Source of the DNA: Chionoecetes opilio
Lineage: Eukaryota; Arthropoda; Malacostraca; Decapoda; Majidae
Assembly (NCBI GenBank): GCA_016584305.1
Contig: JACEEZ010020338.1
Coordinates: forward strand, 133,501 to 197,500
DNA length: 64,000 nt
Direction of reading: 5' to 3'
Position numbers and translations under genes: made by a program. Below, piece by piece: positions 1-12,640 of the stretch; within the stretch, counting starts at the first letter, position 1; each line of letters starts with the position of its first letter. The notes beneath the pieces were generated by a model. The model did no database searches. It saw nothing but the letters and a program-made list of their open reading frames with translations, and had not been told where the DNA came from.

Positions 1-2790
1 TCTTTTGTTTTTCTAATCCACTCATTTTACATTCAGTAATTCCATATTTGTCTTTTACTCTTACCAAGCTGCATCATTTTACATTTCCCTGCATTTAACT
101 CCATTTCCCACCTTTGACTCTAGTCTGATATCTTATCAATGTCTGTTTGTAGCTATTCACAATCCTCCTCCTTTTTCACTTTTCTTAGAAGCTTGTACAA
201 ATCATCTACAAATAAACGTACATAGCTATTTATTCATTCCACCATATCATTTATATAGACCACGCATGAACATCACTGGTGTGTGGAACTCACTCACTGA
301 CCCTTGAGAAACTCCACTTATTACTCTGCATCACTCTTATTGTTGATCTTTTATGACTGTTCTCATCTCTCTATCTTTCAAGTAATCTTTTATCCATTTC
401 AGCAAAGCACCTTTTACACCACTTACGCATTCTATTTTCCATAACAATCTCCTGTGTGGTACTTTGTCAAAAGCTTTTTTCAAGTCCAGGAAGACACAAG
501 CGACCCAGCCATCTCTTTTGCGTGCTATCAATCACTTGAATAAACACCTATTAGGTTTGTAGTACAAGACCTACCTTTTCTAGGACCAAATTGATGACTT
601 GTCATAGTGTTCCTTTCCTCAAGGTATTCAATCCATATGTTTTTCACAGTACATGCTCTCACAAATTTTTGCAACAACTTTGGTTAGTGATACCAAACTA
701 TAATTCAGTGACTCTTCCTTATCCCCTCCCTTATGAATTAGGACTACAGTTGCTCTCTTCCAATCCCGCGGTATTTTAACTTCTGCTAGCGAGCTCACAA
801 TAATTCATGTATTTTACCTGCCAATTCCTTACTACATTCCTATATTATCCAACTTGACACTATCTGGACCTGGTGTTTTCCTGACATCTCAATTTTCCAT
901 CAATTTCCTTACTTCTTGGATGTCCACTTGTATCTCGTCCAGCCCAGTGTCTCTAGGTCTATCATTATCTTCACCAAAATAACTCTGGTAAAAAAAACTG
1001 TCTTAAAACATTCATTCATAACTTCAGCCTGGGCACCTGGATCGTCATTATACAACTCCATTTACTTCCAATCTACTTATTCCTTCCTTATCTCTAAATT
1101 TTCCGTTGACATATCTGTAGAAGAGCTTAGGGTCATCCTTACATTTGTCTTTTACACTTTGCTCATGGTTTCTCTTCGAATTCTTACATATTCATTCTTT
1201 TCCAGTTTATATTTGTTGTTCCCTCTTCTTTTCCATCTCCAAGCCTTTTCTCTTTGCACTCTTGCTTCTTTGCATCTTCTGTTCAACCATTCCATCTTGG
1301 TACTCACTTTCCTTACAACCTTTGCCACATATCTTTCAACACCTTCCTTGTATGTTTTTTTAGAAACTCCTCCCACGTCTCCTGTGCACGTATCGCCTTA
1401 TCTAAGTCTTTCCAGTCTGTTTCCATAAAAAAAATTCTCAATATGTCAAAGTCAGCTTTCTGAAACTTATATCTTCCAATTCTATGGAATTATGATCTGT
1501 CAACGTCTCTTCATTTATTTCAAACTCTATGAGAATATGGTCATTCCTTCCTAATGGGCTTCTTACATTAGCTTGTCGATTGTATCCGGTTGCTTGGAGA
1601 ATATCAAATCCAGTCTTGATGGTTCTTCACTTCCTCTAAATCTTGCATTTTCTTTAATCCATTGTGTCATGACGTTTCCTATTACCATGTTCAACATTTT
1701 GTTTCCCCATCACTCCTTCCCCACCTTCTGTGTGCCAATCTTCCCAGCATACTTCCTTCCAGTTTAAGTGTAGCATACTTCCTTGCTTCCTTTCTTCTTG
1801 CAGCATCACCATTAGGTTGCTACTTTTGTCAAAATAAATCATTCTAGGCACTCCCTGGTGACATTTGGCATTCTACTTCAGATCATGCATTTGTCTTAGG
1901 TGGAACATATGTGACGGCAATGTTTCTCTTTCCACCACCACTTTTCTTAATCGTTAATATCAGCACCTCCGCCATGCCTTCACCTATTTCCACACTATCC
2001 ACAACCTCATCCTTCTTTACAAGCAGCATCACTCCACCTCCTTTCTTCACAGTTGTGTGTATCTTCCATACATTATAATGTTCTTCATCCAGTGCTATAA
2101 TTTCTTCAGTCTCTTAATTTAGTCTCAACCAAAGCTATGATGTCCTGTTCCTTTACATGTAGGTGGTTATTTACCTCTAATAATGTTGATGTTAACCCAT
2201 TTACATTAGTATGGCACCTTCCATATTTTTCATACTTCCTTCAAACTGATGCCACCTCCTCGGCGACATGTCTGTTCCATTTCCTCACTCTTTAATCTTT
2301 GACTCTGCAGTATAATTTTTTTTCTCTTCTAACGTTTTTAACGCGATTTTTTTCCCTCGGCTTCCTTGCTCAATTCACTCATTTTTGCTCTTTCCTCGTT
2401 ATTCAAATTTTTCCTTACCCATATATTCTTTAAACCTGATTTCTTCTCAAGTTTCCATGACCTTGCTAAGATATTTTCTGCTACTGATTGTGACTGGAAT
2501 TTAATCTTCATGGGTCTCACTTTTCCTTCCTTAAATCTATACACTTCTTCGTGCATTGTTCTCTTGGACTACCTCAATTATTTATTTTGCCCTTTTTTCC
2601 TCTTCTTTTCCTCTAGTGTGACAAATGGGCATCACTTCTTTTACCCCATAAAACACAATACCTACATTTCTTTTTGTTAACTGTGTCTCTAACCAAATTT
2701 TCCTTTTCTTTGATAGCCATAACTTATTTTTCCTTCACCTGATTTTCCAACCTTTCCCTGAAATTTACCTTTTCTTCTTCTTGTGTGTGT
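1..2790 (-). pseudogene. LINE family A (jockey-superfamily-like), minus strand, decayed, truncated by window edge
   Basis: Broken pieces of one non-LTR retrotransposon read on the minus strand from high to low coordinate. 2338-2556 encodes a basic N-terminal segment (KEGKVRPMKIKFQSQS) that matches the plus-strand copy near 25049. 1654-1851 gives an endonuclease-like piece (WKEVCWEDWHTEGGEGVMG). 1152-1376 gives the linker before the reverse transcriptase (CKEARVQREKAWRWKRRG). 337-531 gives the start of the RT palm with the first catalytic Asp region ([18 protein letters not shown]). The order N-terminus, endonuclease, linker, RT is that of a LINE polyprotein. Stops and frameshifts separate the pieces, so it is dead. 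The 3' end runs off the left edge. The clade is uncertain; the same family recurs at 4860-7200 and 24120-27545. Confidence 0.8.
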
Positions 2791-2804
2791 GTTTGTTGTA
2801 TTTA

Positions 2805-2993
2805 CCTAGTTGTGATATACGGGAAATGAGTTACGCTCATGGGGTCCCATCTCCTTGTCTCAATTGGCCAGTCTCAGCTTTAAAGTCATGAATATTCTTG
2901 GCATCTATAATTTCGCTGTCCAGTTTATTCCACATATCAATGCACCGATAGGGAAAACTGTACTTCTTAATGTCCTTCAAGCATCAGCTTTTT
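2805..2993 (-). mobile_element. 5'-truncated LINE-A 3' end
   Basis: Read on the minus strand this encodes the C-terminal tail of LINE-A (LKDIKKYSFPYRCIDMWN-like) followed by the same 3' sequence (cccgtatatcacaactaggt) seen on the plus strand at 24440-24630. Only about 190 bp of the element is present. It sits about 135 bp upstream of a PKG exon and is followed by a GT repeat near 2996-3020. Confidence 0.75.
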
Positions 2994-3128
2994 TTTGTGT
3001 GTGTATGTGTGTGTGTGTGTGAATCACATGTTTACATGAATGCATACACTTGTGCATTCCAAATTATGTGCACATGCACTAACAGCTCATTCAAAAAACC
3101 TTATTGCCGTTCTCATTCATCATTACAG

Positions 3129-3306
3129 GGACCGAGGTAACTTTGATGACCAGACCACCAGGTTCTACACAGCCTGCGTGGTGGAGGCGTTTGACTACCT
3201 CCACTCCCAAGGCATCATCTACCGTGACCTCAAGCCAGAGAACCTCCTTCTTGATCTCAAAGGATATGTTAAGCTTGTAGATTTTGGATTTGCCAAAAGA
3301 CTGCAG
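3129..3306 (+). CDS. for: cGMP-dependent protein kinase, catalytic-loop exon
   Basis: Internal exon of a PKG (foraging/PRKG1 type) Ser/Thr kinase, an AGC kinase activated by cGMP. The exon is bounded by ttacag at its acceptor and ctgcag/gtgagt at its donor. The first base completes a codon started in an unseen upstream exon; the rest reads [20 protein letters not shown] and onward. It holds the catalytic loop YRDLKPEN (catalytic Asp; YRD in place of HRD is usual in AGC kinases) and the Mg-binding DFG in [10 protein letters not shown]. It ends in phase 0. Exons for the leucine zipper, autoinhibitory segment, cyclic-nucleotide-binding domains and N-lobe must lie left of the window. PRKG2-type PKG is the alternative, but the C-terminal exon favours the PRKG1/foraging side. 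Confidence 0.96.
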
Positions 3307-4736
<1,430 letters not shown>

Positions 4737-4859
4737 TGAGTAACAGAAAACACTGTACCAGCAAAAGGCATTGGAAAAAAATGAATGGGGAAAAAACAAC
4801 TTGATTTCTCTATTTTAACTTGTTAACTACGTATTCGTAACATTGTCGACAGCTCTGTA

Positions 4860-7200
4860 GACTGATATTGATCTCCTCTTTCTCTTTCTTGCAGTTTAGG
4901 GAAATTTAATCTCCTTAATTTATCCTCATATTGTAGGTCTCTCAAGCTTGGTGCCATCTTGGTCACTGTCCTTTGTATTCTCTGAATTTTTCTTTTCTTT
5001 CTTTTTATGCAGTGACCAAATTATTGCAGCTTATTCTAACTTTGGGCAAATCAATAATACGATAAATTCCTTCACCATTTTCTCATCCAAATAAATGAAT
5101 GCTTCTCATGTATTTCACAGGAGCTTATATGTTTCCCCAGTAATCTTATTTATGTGTTTCTCAGTTAATAGATTGTCCAACACCCCCAACTCTTTTTCTA
5201 CTTTGATTATATGCATTGATTATCCAATGAATACTTTCTTGTTACTCGTGCTCATTGCCATCGCCCCACATTCCTTTGCATTAAGTTTAATTCGCAATCT
5301 TCAGCTCCATTCAGACATCATGATGAGATCTTCTAACAGCATCTCACTATCATCTCTATTTTAAGCTTCCTCAATATCTTTGCATCATCTGTGAAAAGAC
5401 CTATACAGTATAGCTGTTCACTCCCTACGCCATTTATGTATACCATGAACATTAGTCCTGATCCTTGTGGCATATCATTAATACCTTATACCAAAAATGT
5501 TTAATCTTAAATTAATATTCTCAACTCTGTCTCAGGTAAGCAACTCTCCCATGTATTCTAATTCACACAATAACCTCTTATGAAGAACCTTATCACATGC
5601 CTTTTTTAATTTCAGTCTTTTCTTTTACGTATTCCATTTATCACTCTTTAGTAAAAGCTCAGTTGGTTTATTATATATGTATATATGATTTCTCTCTTCA
5701 AAATCCAAATTGACATTCTGATGAGTATAAATCTTCAAAGTACTTCGTCCTCCTGTCCTTAATAATGTTCATCCATATCTCAGCAACTACTCGTTAGTGA
5801 CACTAGTTTGTAATTGAATCGCTTTTTTTTTGTTCCCTCCTTTATGGATTGGCACTATGTTGGCTCTTCTCCAGAGGTGTGGGACTTCATCTTCCTCCAG
5901 AGAATAACAATAAAACTGTGTATCTTCCTTGCTAGTTGCTCACAACATTCTTTAATTATCTAGTTTGATACCCCATCTGGACCAGGAGCTTTTCTAACAT
6001 CTTAATTTTCCATTAGATTCTTCTCTTCTTTTAAGTCAATGTCACGCTTTCTAGTGCTCTTGCTTTTGAACCACCAGTTTCCTCCCCAAACTTAGTCTTT
6101 CATTAAGACTGACTGAAATAATTTGTTCATCACTTCCACCTCTAGTAGTGCTTCCTCATGAATTGCACCATTTACCTTCAGCTTATTGATTTTGTCCATA
6201 AATTTAAATTTACTAGAATAAAGTATATTTTTTCTTGCATTTGTCTAAAAGTTCTTTTGCAGCTCCTTCTTCCTCCTCTATGCACTTTTGAATACTAATT
6301 TCTTGCTCTGTTTCTATTTCCCCTATTGGTTATTGCCTCCTTATATACTCCACCTGTTCCATGTCTTTTTCCCTTTTTTTTTTCTTTTTACATTTTCACA
6401 TCTTCTGAACTAATCTTTCTTTTTGTTCATCATCCTCACTTTGGGTACATTTCAACTCCTTCGTTTTAAACTCTCTATAAATTCTTCCCATTTCTGTTCA
6501 AACCACTCCAGTTCACCTAACCAAAGTGGTATGTTGTCTTTCAAAGTCTGTTTTCCCATAGTTGTATCATCCATATCTGTATTTTTTTTCTCCTCGTCTT
6601 TCCTTCATCTATTACAAATTCAGTTGCCTGCCACACAGTCACTCTATCCTATTTGACATCAATAGCTTAGTTTCTCAATGTCTGATTCCTTGTTCTGTAG
6701 CAAGTCCAATCGCAACAGCTTGTTACTTCCTCTGACTCTTTGTCTTTTCTTTAATCCGTTGTGTCAGGTTATTTATTCATTACCAGTGTTACCCCCACAA
6801 GTCTTCTCCCTCATCTGTATAATATAACATAACATCATGGTTCTCCTTTATCCTTCCATTAGTTTTAAATGGAACAGTAACCAATGGAAAGTCTCTTTTC
6901 CCCCTTTCCTCTCACCTTACTTACAGATTTATCACTGCTGCCATACTCTCCCCTACTTCCTACTTCACCATCATATTTTTTCTCATTAGAATCATCACTC
7001 CACCTTCCTTTCTTCTACTTCTATAACTTTTTCATGATTTATATTTACCTTCACCAAATCCATAAGCTTGAAATGAATATCTACTGTACTGTCGAATTTA
7101 GTTTCTACTAGTCCCAAGATATCCTGGTTCTTTTTCATACATTACGGCTAATCCGTAGGGTGCATCTCCAGTTCCACTTTTGTCGACATCTGTGGTTGCC
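4860..7200 (-). pseudogene. Decayed LINE-A-like retrotransposon in PKG intron, minus strand
   Basis: On the minus strand, 5860-5965 translates with one stop to KAPGPDGVSN followed by IIKECCEQLARKIHS, matching the LINE-A RT at 27120-27180 (KAPGPDGVSNWILKECREQL). 4900-5060 gives the RT C-terminal region (RIQRTVTKMAP-like). 6400-7150 lies where the endonuclease region should be and contains only weak similarity. The whole stretch is pyrimidine-rich on the + strand, as expected for an A-rich LINE on the minus strand. Stops and frameshifts are frequent, so this is an old insertion. Confidence 0.6.
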
Positions 7201-7284
7201 ATTGGCAATTCCTGAGGGAATACATTCTTTTGGCTCCCTTTAGATAAGCTGCAGTAGACACAACTTTACATGCAGTGTGCTCAT

Positions 7285-7690
7285 TTATGCCTTTCTTGTT
7301 TTAAGTCCATTTCTCAAGAGTAAAAACTCCATAATTGATGACACACGACCTTCGCTATCTAAATCCAGATTGTCTGTCTGTTCATACCCCTTCTCTTTGT
7401 AAGTAATATGTCCACTTTTTCCGTATAGCTTTTTCATTAATTTACAAACTATTCTGGTCAAGGGCACGGGTCTGATTCGATATTTTTTATTTTGTAGGCT
7501 GGCACTATCTCAGCTCCTCCCCACTTTTTAGGAGCCTGTTCTGATTTCTTCTAGCATTCTGTTTTGTCTTATTGGTTCAACAAGAATATGTCTACATTCC
7601 TTAAAACACGAGCTGATACCCTATTTGGTCCTATCGCTTTTCTTTCTTCAAACTTTAACATCAGTTTAATATATTTTCTTTACTTATCCT
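7285..7690 (-). pseudogene. LINE reverse transcriptase fragment, minus strand
   Basis: Minus-strand translation gives KKAIGPNRVSARVLRNVD, then a segment resembling AEIVPAYK, then PLTRIVCKLMKKL. This is the usual RT order of GPDGVS, IVPIYK and RPVSLTS-type motifs. The downstream open stretch (YEQTDNLDLDSEG) is not typical of the family and may be a fusion or a frameshifted read. It lies just 5' of, and on the same strand as, the larger LINE remnant, and could be its second copy. Confidence 0.5.
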
Positions 7691-7788
7691 AATTTCTTGC
7701 ATATCTGTCTCCTTCCTATCTCTGTGGTTTTCTAAACTCCATTTGTATTGTAAACACTTTCTGAAAGTTCTTGTTTAATATTTCACGA

Positions 7789-8003
7789 TTAGACCCCTTG
7801 AGACCCAGAACGTAATTTCCATTGTAATTTGGCTACCATTAGACACTTTTTAGTGACTATAAGCAATATGTTATTGATATGACCTGTTTAGTATCCTTGT
7901 CGACTAACTAATTGGGTATATTCAGTTACATTTCGTAATTTTATGGCTCGACAACATACAATTTTTTTATAGTAAAGGAAAGATCTGGGCGTGAAGGGAT
8001 TAA
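7789..8003 (-). mobile_element. TTAA-flanked MITE, copy 1 (inverted)
   Basis: A 215 bp non-coding element with inverted ends. The left end reads accccttgagacccagaacg; the right end reads gggcgtgaagggattaa. It is the reverse complement of copies at 9558-9771 and 53567-53779. The right edge is TTAA; the left edge is a mutated TTAG. This looks like a piggyBac- or Kolobok-type MITE, inferred from the TTAA target. Confidence 0.8.
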
Positions 8004-8068
8004 CGTAATCATATAGTACATAGTTCTTTTTTCATTTTGCTACGCTTTCGTTATGTATTAAAGTTTCA

Positions 8069-8070
<2 letters not shown>

Positions 8071-8115
<45 letters not shown>

Positions 8116-8128
8116 CTCTCTCTCTCCT

Positions 8129-8201
<73 letters not shown>
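8071..8201. repeat. (CT)n then (TA)n microsatellite
   Basis: A CT run with a few interruptions (8071-8154) passes directly into an uninterrupted TA run (8155-8201). Long open frames here on both strands are low-complexity artefacts. Confidence 0.97.
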
Positions 8202-8203
<2 letters not shown>

Positions 8204-8295
8204 AATAGTTTGGGCTCTGCACTTAAAAAAAAAAAAAATCTCAAATTTCATTTCATCTTTTCTTATCCGTACATTTTAATTTCACATTTCATGTG

Positions 8296-8660
8296 TGTAT
8301 TTACCTAGTTGTATTGTACAGGACCTGAGCTATGCTTATGCGGTCCTGTCTCCATATCTATGTTCATCCAACCTTTCTTTTATATTGTGAACAATCTTCG
8401 CTGCAGTCACTTCTTCTTCCAATCCATTCCAAATGTGTATATTCTGTTAAGGAAACTGTATTTCTTGACATCACTCATGCATTTAGTCTTTCTTTCTCAA
8501 TTTGTTCTTGTGTCCCCATGTGTTTCGTGGTCCTCTTCCTGACTGTACGATCAGGTCTCCTCTCCTCCTTATCATTCATTACCCTGTATATCATTATCAA
8601 GTCTCCTCTTTCTCTTCTTTCTCCTTATGGTAGATCCATTTCTCTTTCCTCATTGTGTGT
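8296..8660 (-). mobile_element. LINE 3' end fragment, minus strand
   Basis: Starts with tatttacctagttgtattgt, close to the 3' terminus of LINE-A (2805-2830 and 24600-24635 rc). The minus strand resembles the LINE C-terminal coding tail, with a phrase equivalent to DVKKYSF...IWNGLEE. It is probably a related but distinct LINE family, 5'-truncated. Confidence 0.55.
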
Positions 8661-9144
8661 GTATGCTCCTATTACCGTGTAGTAGTATACAAGATTTGAG
8701 TCATGTTCATATAGTTTCTGTTATACTTTTATCTAAACTAATACATCCGTGCATATGTGTGTGTGCACGTATTTAGCAACCATTGTCATCAGTAGCATCT
8801 TTAGCAAAAATAAATTAGAGGAATTGTGATGTCTCTCTTTCATATAATTTATCACAAGTAATAGTTTTGTGAGCCAATTGCACTGATAGAATGGAAGCAT
8901 TCATGAATGTCAGTAATAACGCATAGTTTTTAATTGTGTGTTACTTATTTCAGAAAGTGTCCATCTTTGATTTGACAGCAACAAGAAAATTTGAAATAAA
9001 CAAAAGGATAATGATAGTAACAAAGTCACGGAAGATGTGGTTGCATTTTTATTGCTTCATGGGTCATCAGTCGTGTATGTAATGACAAACCACGTATAAC
9101 ATACCATTTCAAACTAAATTAATTATTGGCATAATTTTTCACAG

Positions 9145-9334
9145 GAACCCCACCTTTCACTGGGCCAGATCCCATGAAGACCTACAACTCGATCCTCAAG
9201 GGAATAGATGCAGTAGAGTTCCCAAGAAATATCACCAGGACAGCCAATGCTCTCATAAAGCGCCTGTGTAGAGACAATCCAGCTGAGCGTTTAGGATATC
9301 AACGGGGAGGCATTAAGGATATACAGAAGCACAA
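9145..9334 (+). CDS. for: cGMP-dependent protein kinase, C-lobe exon
   Basis: Third PKG exon, with acceptor tttcacag and donor cacaa/gtaagt. It completes the split Gly codon and reads [20 protein letters not shown], then [20 protein letters not shown], then the AGC-type [20 protein letters not shown] and KHK. The RLG motif before the last helix is diagnostic for AGC kinases, and the run is near-identical in all metazoan PKGs. The exon ends in phase 2 (AA of a Lys codon). It has 62 intact codons. Confidence 0.96.
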
Positions 9335-9557
9335 GTAAGTCAAGTGTTTTCAATCAAATATAAGGTAGAATAATATCATCATTCTTATTACATCTATCAC
9401 TTAGGAGTTAAAGACTGATGAATTACTCACTCAAGTAGGTCATGCATCTTTTCATATAGCATTCGCACTCCTCCTCTCCCAGATTTACAACACCATAACT
9501 TCAGGGCAATTTATAAATTAAAGAATTTCTAAATGAGGCCTGCTACTAAGTCAGCTA

Positions 9558-9771
9558 TTAACCCCTTCACGTCCAGATCTTTCCTTTGCCATATAAAATT
9601 GTATGTTGTTGGCCATAACATTACGAAAAGTAACTGAATATACCAAATGAGTTAGTCGACAAGGATACTAAACACGTCATATCTATATAATATATTGCTT
9701 ATATTCACTAAAAATCGTCTAATGGTACCCAAATTACAATGGAAATTACGTTCTGGGTCTCAAGGGGTTAA
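9558..9771 (+). mobile_element. TTAA-flanked MITE, copy 2
   Basis: Runs from ttaaccccttcacgtccag to gggtctcaaggggttaa with TTAA at both edges. It is about 214 bp and non-coding, and is highly similar to 53567-53779 and to the inverted 7789-8003. It lies 224 bp downstream of a PKG exon. Confidence 0.85.
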
Positions 9772-9907
9772 TGTCGAAGACGCCAATGATCGCCAGGATA
9801 TTTAATAGAGTTATGGTCAAGTCCCTCATGCCCAAAATGCTCAAGTATTTTCTTGAATTATTTTTGAGGTAGTGACTAACGAATAAATCTTGGCGTTCAC
9901 ACTTATA

Positions 9908-10424
9908 TACAGGTTCACAATCTTTTATCCAAAATTCTGAAAACCGAAAAGTTCCGAAAACCGAATTTTTTTCCAGACTATCTGTCGTCTGCATACCAAA
10001 GCTCGCGTTTGGCGCCAAACTTGATCTGAAACGCCCAACGGTCATTTTTCCATGTTATCAGGGCCAGGACAACAACAGGTAGTAGGGCAAGGGACGGCAG
10101 GGCAGGTGTAAACAACAGGTAGTGTGGCAAGGGGCGGCGGGGCAGGTGTAAACAACAGGTAGTGGGGCAAATGACGGTGGGGCATCATTTATCAGAGAGA
10201 TTATTTATCAAGAGAGCGCTACCACTTTCACCGAGTAACTATCGGGATTGAGGCGCAAACTCGCGACCTTGTGGCCACAAGCCGAGCACTCTACCACTGA
10301 GCCACCCGTTCCCCTTGTAATGTTTTATCTAAAAAGCGTTAAAATCTACGCAAAAAATCTTCCATTCTGAAATCCGAAAAGTGTCTGGTCCCAAGGTTTT
10401 CGGATAAGAGATTGTGAACCTGTA
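9908..10424. mobile_element. TA-flanked pogo/Tc1-type MITE with tandem repeat and tRNA-like insert
   Basis: Terminal inverted repeats: tacaggttcacaatctttta at the left and ...agattgtgaacctgta at the right, each starting with a TA target dinucleotide. Inside are about 2.7 copies of a roughly 46 bp repeat (aacaacaggtagtggggcaa, 10070-10188) and a tRNA-like segment on the minus strand (separate entry). There is no transposase coding. Confidence 0.85.
10245..10318 (-). mobile_element. tRNA-derived sequence (SINE head or tRNA pseudogene)
   Basis: On the minus strand it reads ggtggctcagtggtagagtg, a good pol III A box, then ggtcgcgagtttgcgcctca, a B-box-like T arm. There is a 3' spacer rather than a clean acceptor stem, and I see no matching 5' stem, so it is not a confident functional tRNA gene. 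Confidence 0.55.
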
Positions 10425-10499
10425 TTATCTGATAGTTTAACTGTTTTAACACACATGTTTACTGAATAATAAGTAGCATTATCAGATATATGGGCAAGG

Positions 10500-12195
10500 T
10501 AACCACGCCCCCGACCTGGTTTTGCCGAGGGGCCCGACCACGCAGCCCCTCCAATGCCGATGTATAGGGAATGGGGGGGTTGCCTATGACGAGTGCAGGG
10601 CGAAGACCTCGTGAATCCCGCACTCAAAATCAAGTGGTAGGGCACCCTAGCCCATCTTTTTCTTGTGTGGGTGGCCAGGGCGATGCATAGGTGGCGCCTG
10701 CCCGTCGAATCACTCCTGGAATAAACCTTCGGAGGGTTCTTCGTGTGGGCTCCTGGAACGTTCTGAGCCTCTCAGACGATCATCGACTACCTCTCCTATC
10801 GGGCGAGCTCAGTAGGCTGAGGGTGGATATAGTGGGACTCTCTGAGACGAGGAGGCCAGGCAGTGACAAGACTAGCAGTAGGGGTTACACATACTACTGG
10901 TCCGGCATGTGCAATGGGCACTGTCCGGGGAGTAGCTATAGGCATCTCCAGCAAACTGCAGTCGTCTGTTATTGAGGTTACTCCGGTTGATGAGCGTATT
11001 AATGCAGTTGAGGATGAAACGGATTCTGGGTTTCATGACTTGTTGCAGTGTACACTCCTACCGAGGTGTGTGAAACTGAAGAGAAGAAGATGTTCTACGC
11101 CAAACTCGACTCTGTATTAGACCAGTGTCCTCCTCTGGACACACTCATTGTCTTGGGCGAGTTCAATGCTACTACTGGCACTGTGAGAGATGGCTATGAG
11201 TTATGTGTTGGTCCCCTTGGCTATGGTACCAGGAACATTAACAGTTCTCTCCTTCTGAACTTTGCAAGGTCCAGAAGGTTGAGAATTGCAGGTTCTAGGT
11301 ATCAGAGACCAGAGCTGCACTATTGGACATAGTATAGTAATGTTGGAGTCTTATGAGATCGACCACATCCTCGTTAGTACTCGTTGGAGGATCCTCCAGA
11401 ACTGTAGGGTTTACCAGTGTGCTGAGTTCTTTGCAATTGATCACAGACTTGTTGTTGCTACACTTAGTCAAGCTTCATGTCAAGTTCAGAAGAATCTCAA
11501 GAGGTAACCATACATACTGTGTTCTATCCCTAGAAGCTGAAGGACTTGACATGTGCCCATGAGTATGCAGTGGCAGTCTCAAATCGGTTTAATGTGCTCG
11601 ATGCCCTCGAGGACCCTGTAGAACTGTGGGATACCTTCAAACATGAAACTCTCCAGGCTGCCAAGGAGTGTACTGAGGAGCGCCCGAGGTCAAGACGTGG
11701 TTTTGTCTCAACAGAGACGGTGGAGAATATACGAGGAATACCATTATTGTTTGAATGAATGGTATTCATTCAAACAACAAATTCATTTGAATTTGTTGGT
11801 GTATATGAATGTGTTTGCCACATTCATATATACCAACTCTATGAACCGTACCAAGATTAATGATGAAGGTTGGAACGACTGAGTAAGGGTAACATAAAAA
11901 GGATATCTTTCGCAACGAAGAGCAGCGACGAAGTGGATACCAATCCCCCCATTAACAAAACTGCACCCTCTCTTGGTGAAGTCAGAGAGGCTGTAGCAAA
12001 TTTGAGGGGTGGAAAGTCAGCTGGTGTTTGTAATATCAGTGCGGAGCTCCTCAAAGTTAGGGGTGAGGCCATGATCCGCGGGTTGCATGCTGTCCTGACT
12101 GCCGTGTGGCAATCAGGTACCATTCCTCCTGACTGGAAAAGGGGCTGGTCTTCCCTATCTGGAAAGGGAAAGGGGACCGTTAGGACTGCAACAAT
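10500..12195 (+). pseudogene. RTE-type LINE copy 1, 5' part (endonuclease and RT start)
   Basis: Leader about 10500-10690, then coding with frameshifts. The endonuclease starts VGSWNVLSLSDDHRLPLLSG with LSETRRPGS, YAPTEV-like and GEFNATTGTV motifs. 11230-11500 gives LLLNFARSRRLRIAG, then EIDHILVSTRWRILQNCRV and a DHRLVV block. A deletion and a short insert at about 11745-11870 remove the middle. Coding resumes with the RT lead-in KTAPSLGEVREAVANLRGGK and SGTIPPDWKRG. The gene stops abruptly at gactgcaacaat (12195), where a 4.2 kb element is inserted, and continues at 16421. CFDP2-like endonuclease and RTE-style RT place it near the RTE clade. It is dead because of frameshifts and the deletion. 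Confidence 0.85.
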
Positions 12196-12460
12196 GGACC
12201 AGTTTACTCACACCTAAAACGCGGAGTATTATGAAGCTTTCACTGTACTTTTTATTCTTTTTGCTGAAAAATGCACCATAAATTAAATATATGCCTTTTG
12301 GGGGGCCAAAATATCACCAGACCACGGAACGTGCTGTGATTGGGTGTGACGTACGTTACTTCCCCCAGTCTCAGATCTCGCCCAGCTGATCAGCTCTTTA
12401 TGGCATCAGCAGACTGTCAGTACCTATCCATTCAACATATCTCAGACAAAAAGAACACAT

Positions 12461-12640
12461 TATGTTTGTTTTGTGCCAATGTGCAAAAACACCACATTTA
12501 AAACACCAGAGAGAGTTTTCATAACTATGCCTAAAGATAAGAAAAAAAGGAAACTGATGGATGTCTGCAAGGCGTGATTTCCCGATGAGAGAACATTCAT
12601 GTTATTGCTGTGAAGACCATTGGTGTTAAGTATTAACCCT
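12461..12640 (+). pseudogene. THAP-type zinc-finger domain, broken
   Basis: The frame from 12461 reads CFVPMCKNTTFKTPERVFIT and then MPKDKKKRKLMDVCKA, ending at TGA (12574-12576 region). This fits the first half of a C2CH THAP finger: Cys-x4-Cys, the basic stretch, then the helix. The second half (CCEDHW) follows in another frame at 12605-12625, so a +/-1 shift separates them. A better second half, FCEDHFDV, is present inverted in the right palindrome arm at 13700-13750. THAP domains occur in P-element and Kolobok-like transposases and in host regulators. Here the context is a transposon. Confidence 0.75.

Noticed and set aside
8032..8279. Open frames over the CT/TA repeat on both strands
   Set aside because: Low-complexity translation of a microsatellite (alternating IY and RE runs); no coding support.
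10245..10318. Functional tRNA gene on the minus strand
   Set aside because: Good A box, but the T arm is altered and I found no closing acceptor stem; it sits inside a MITE.
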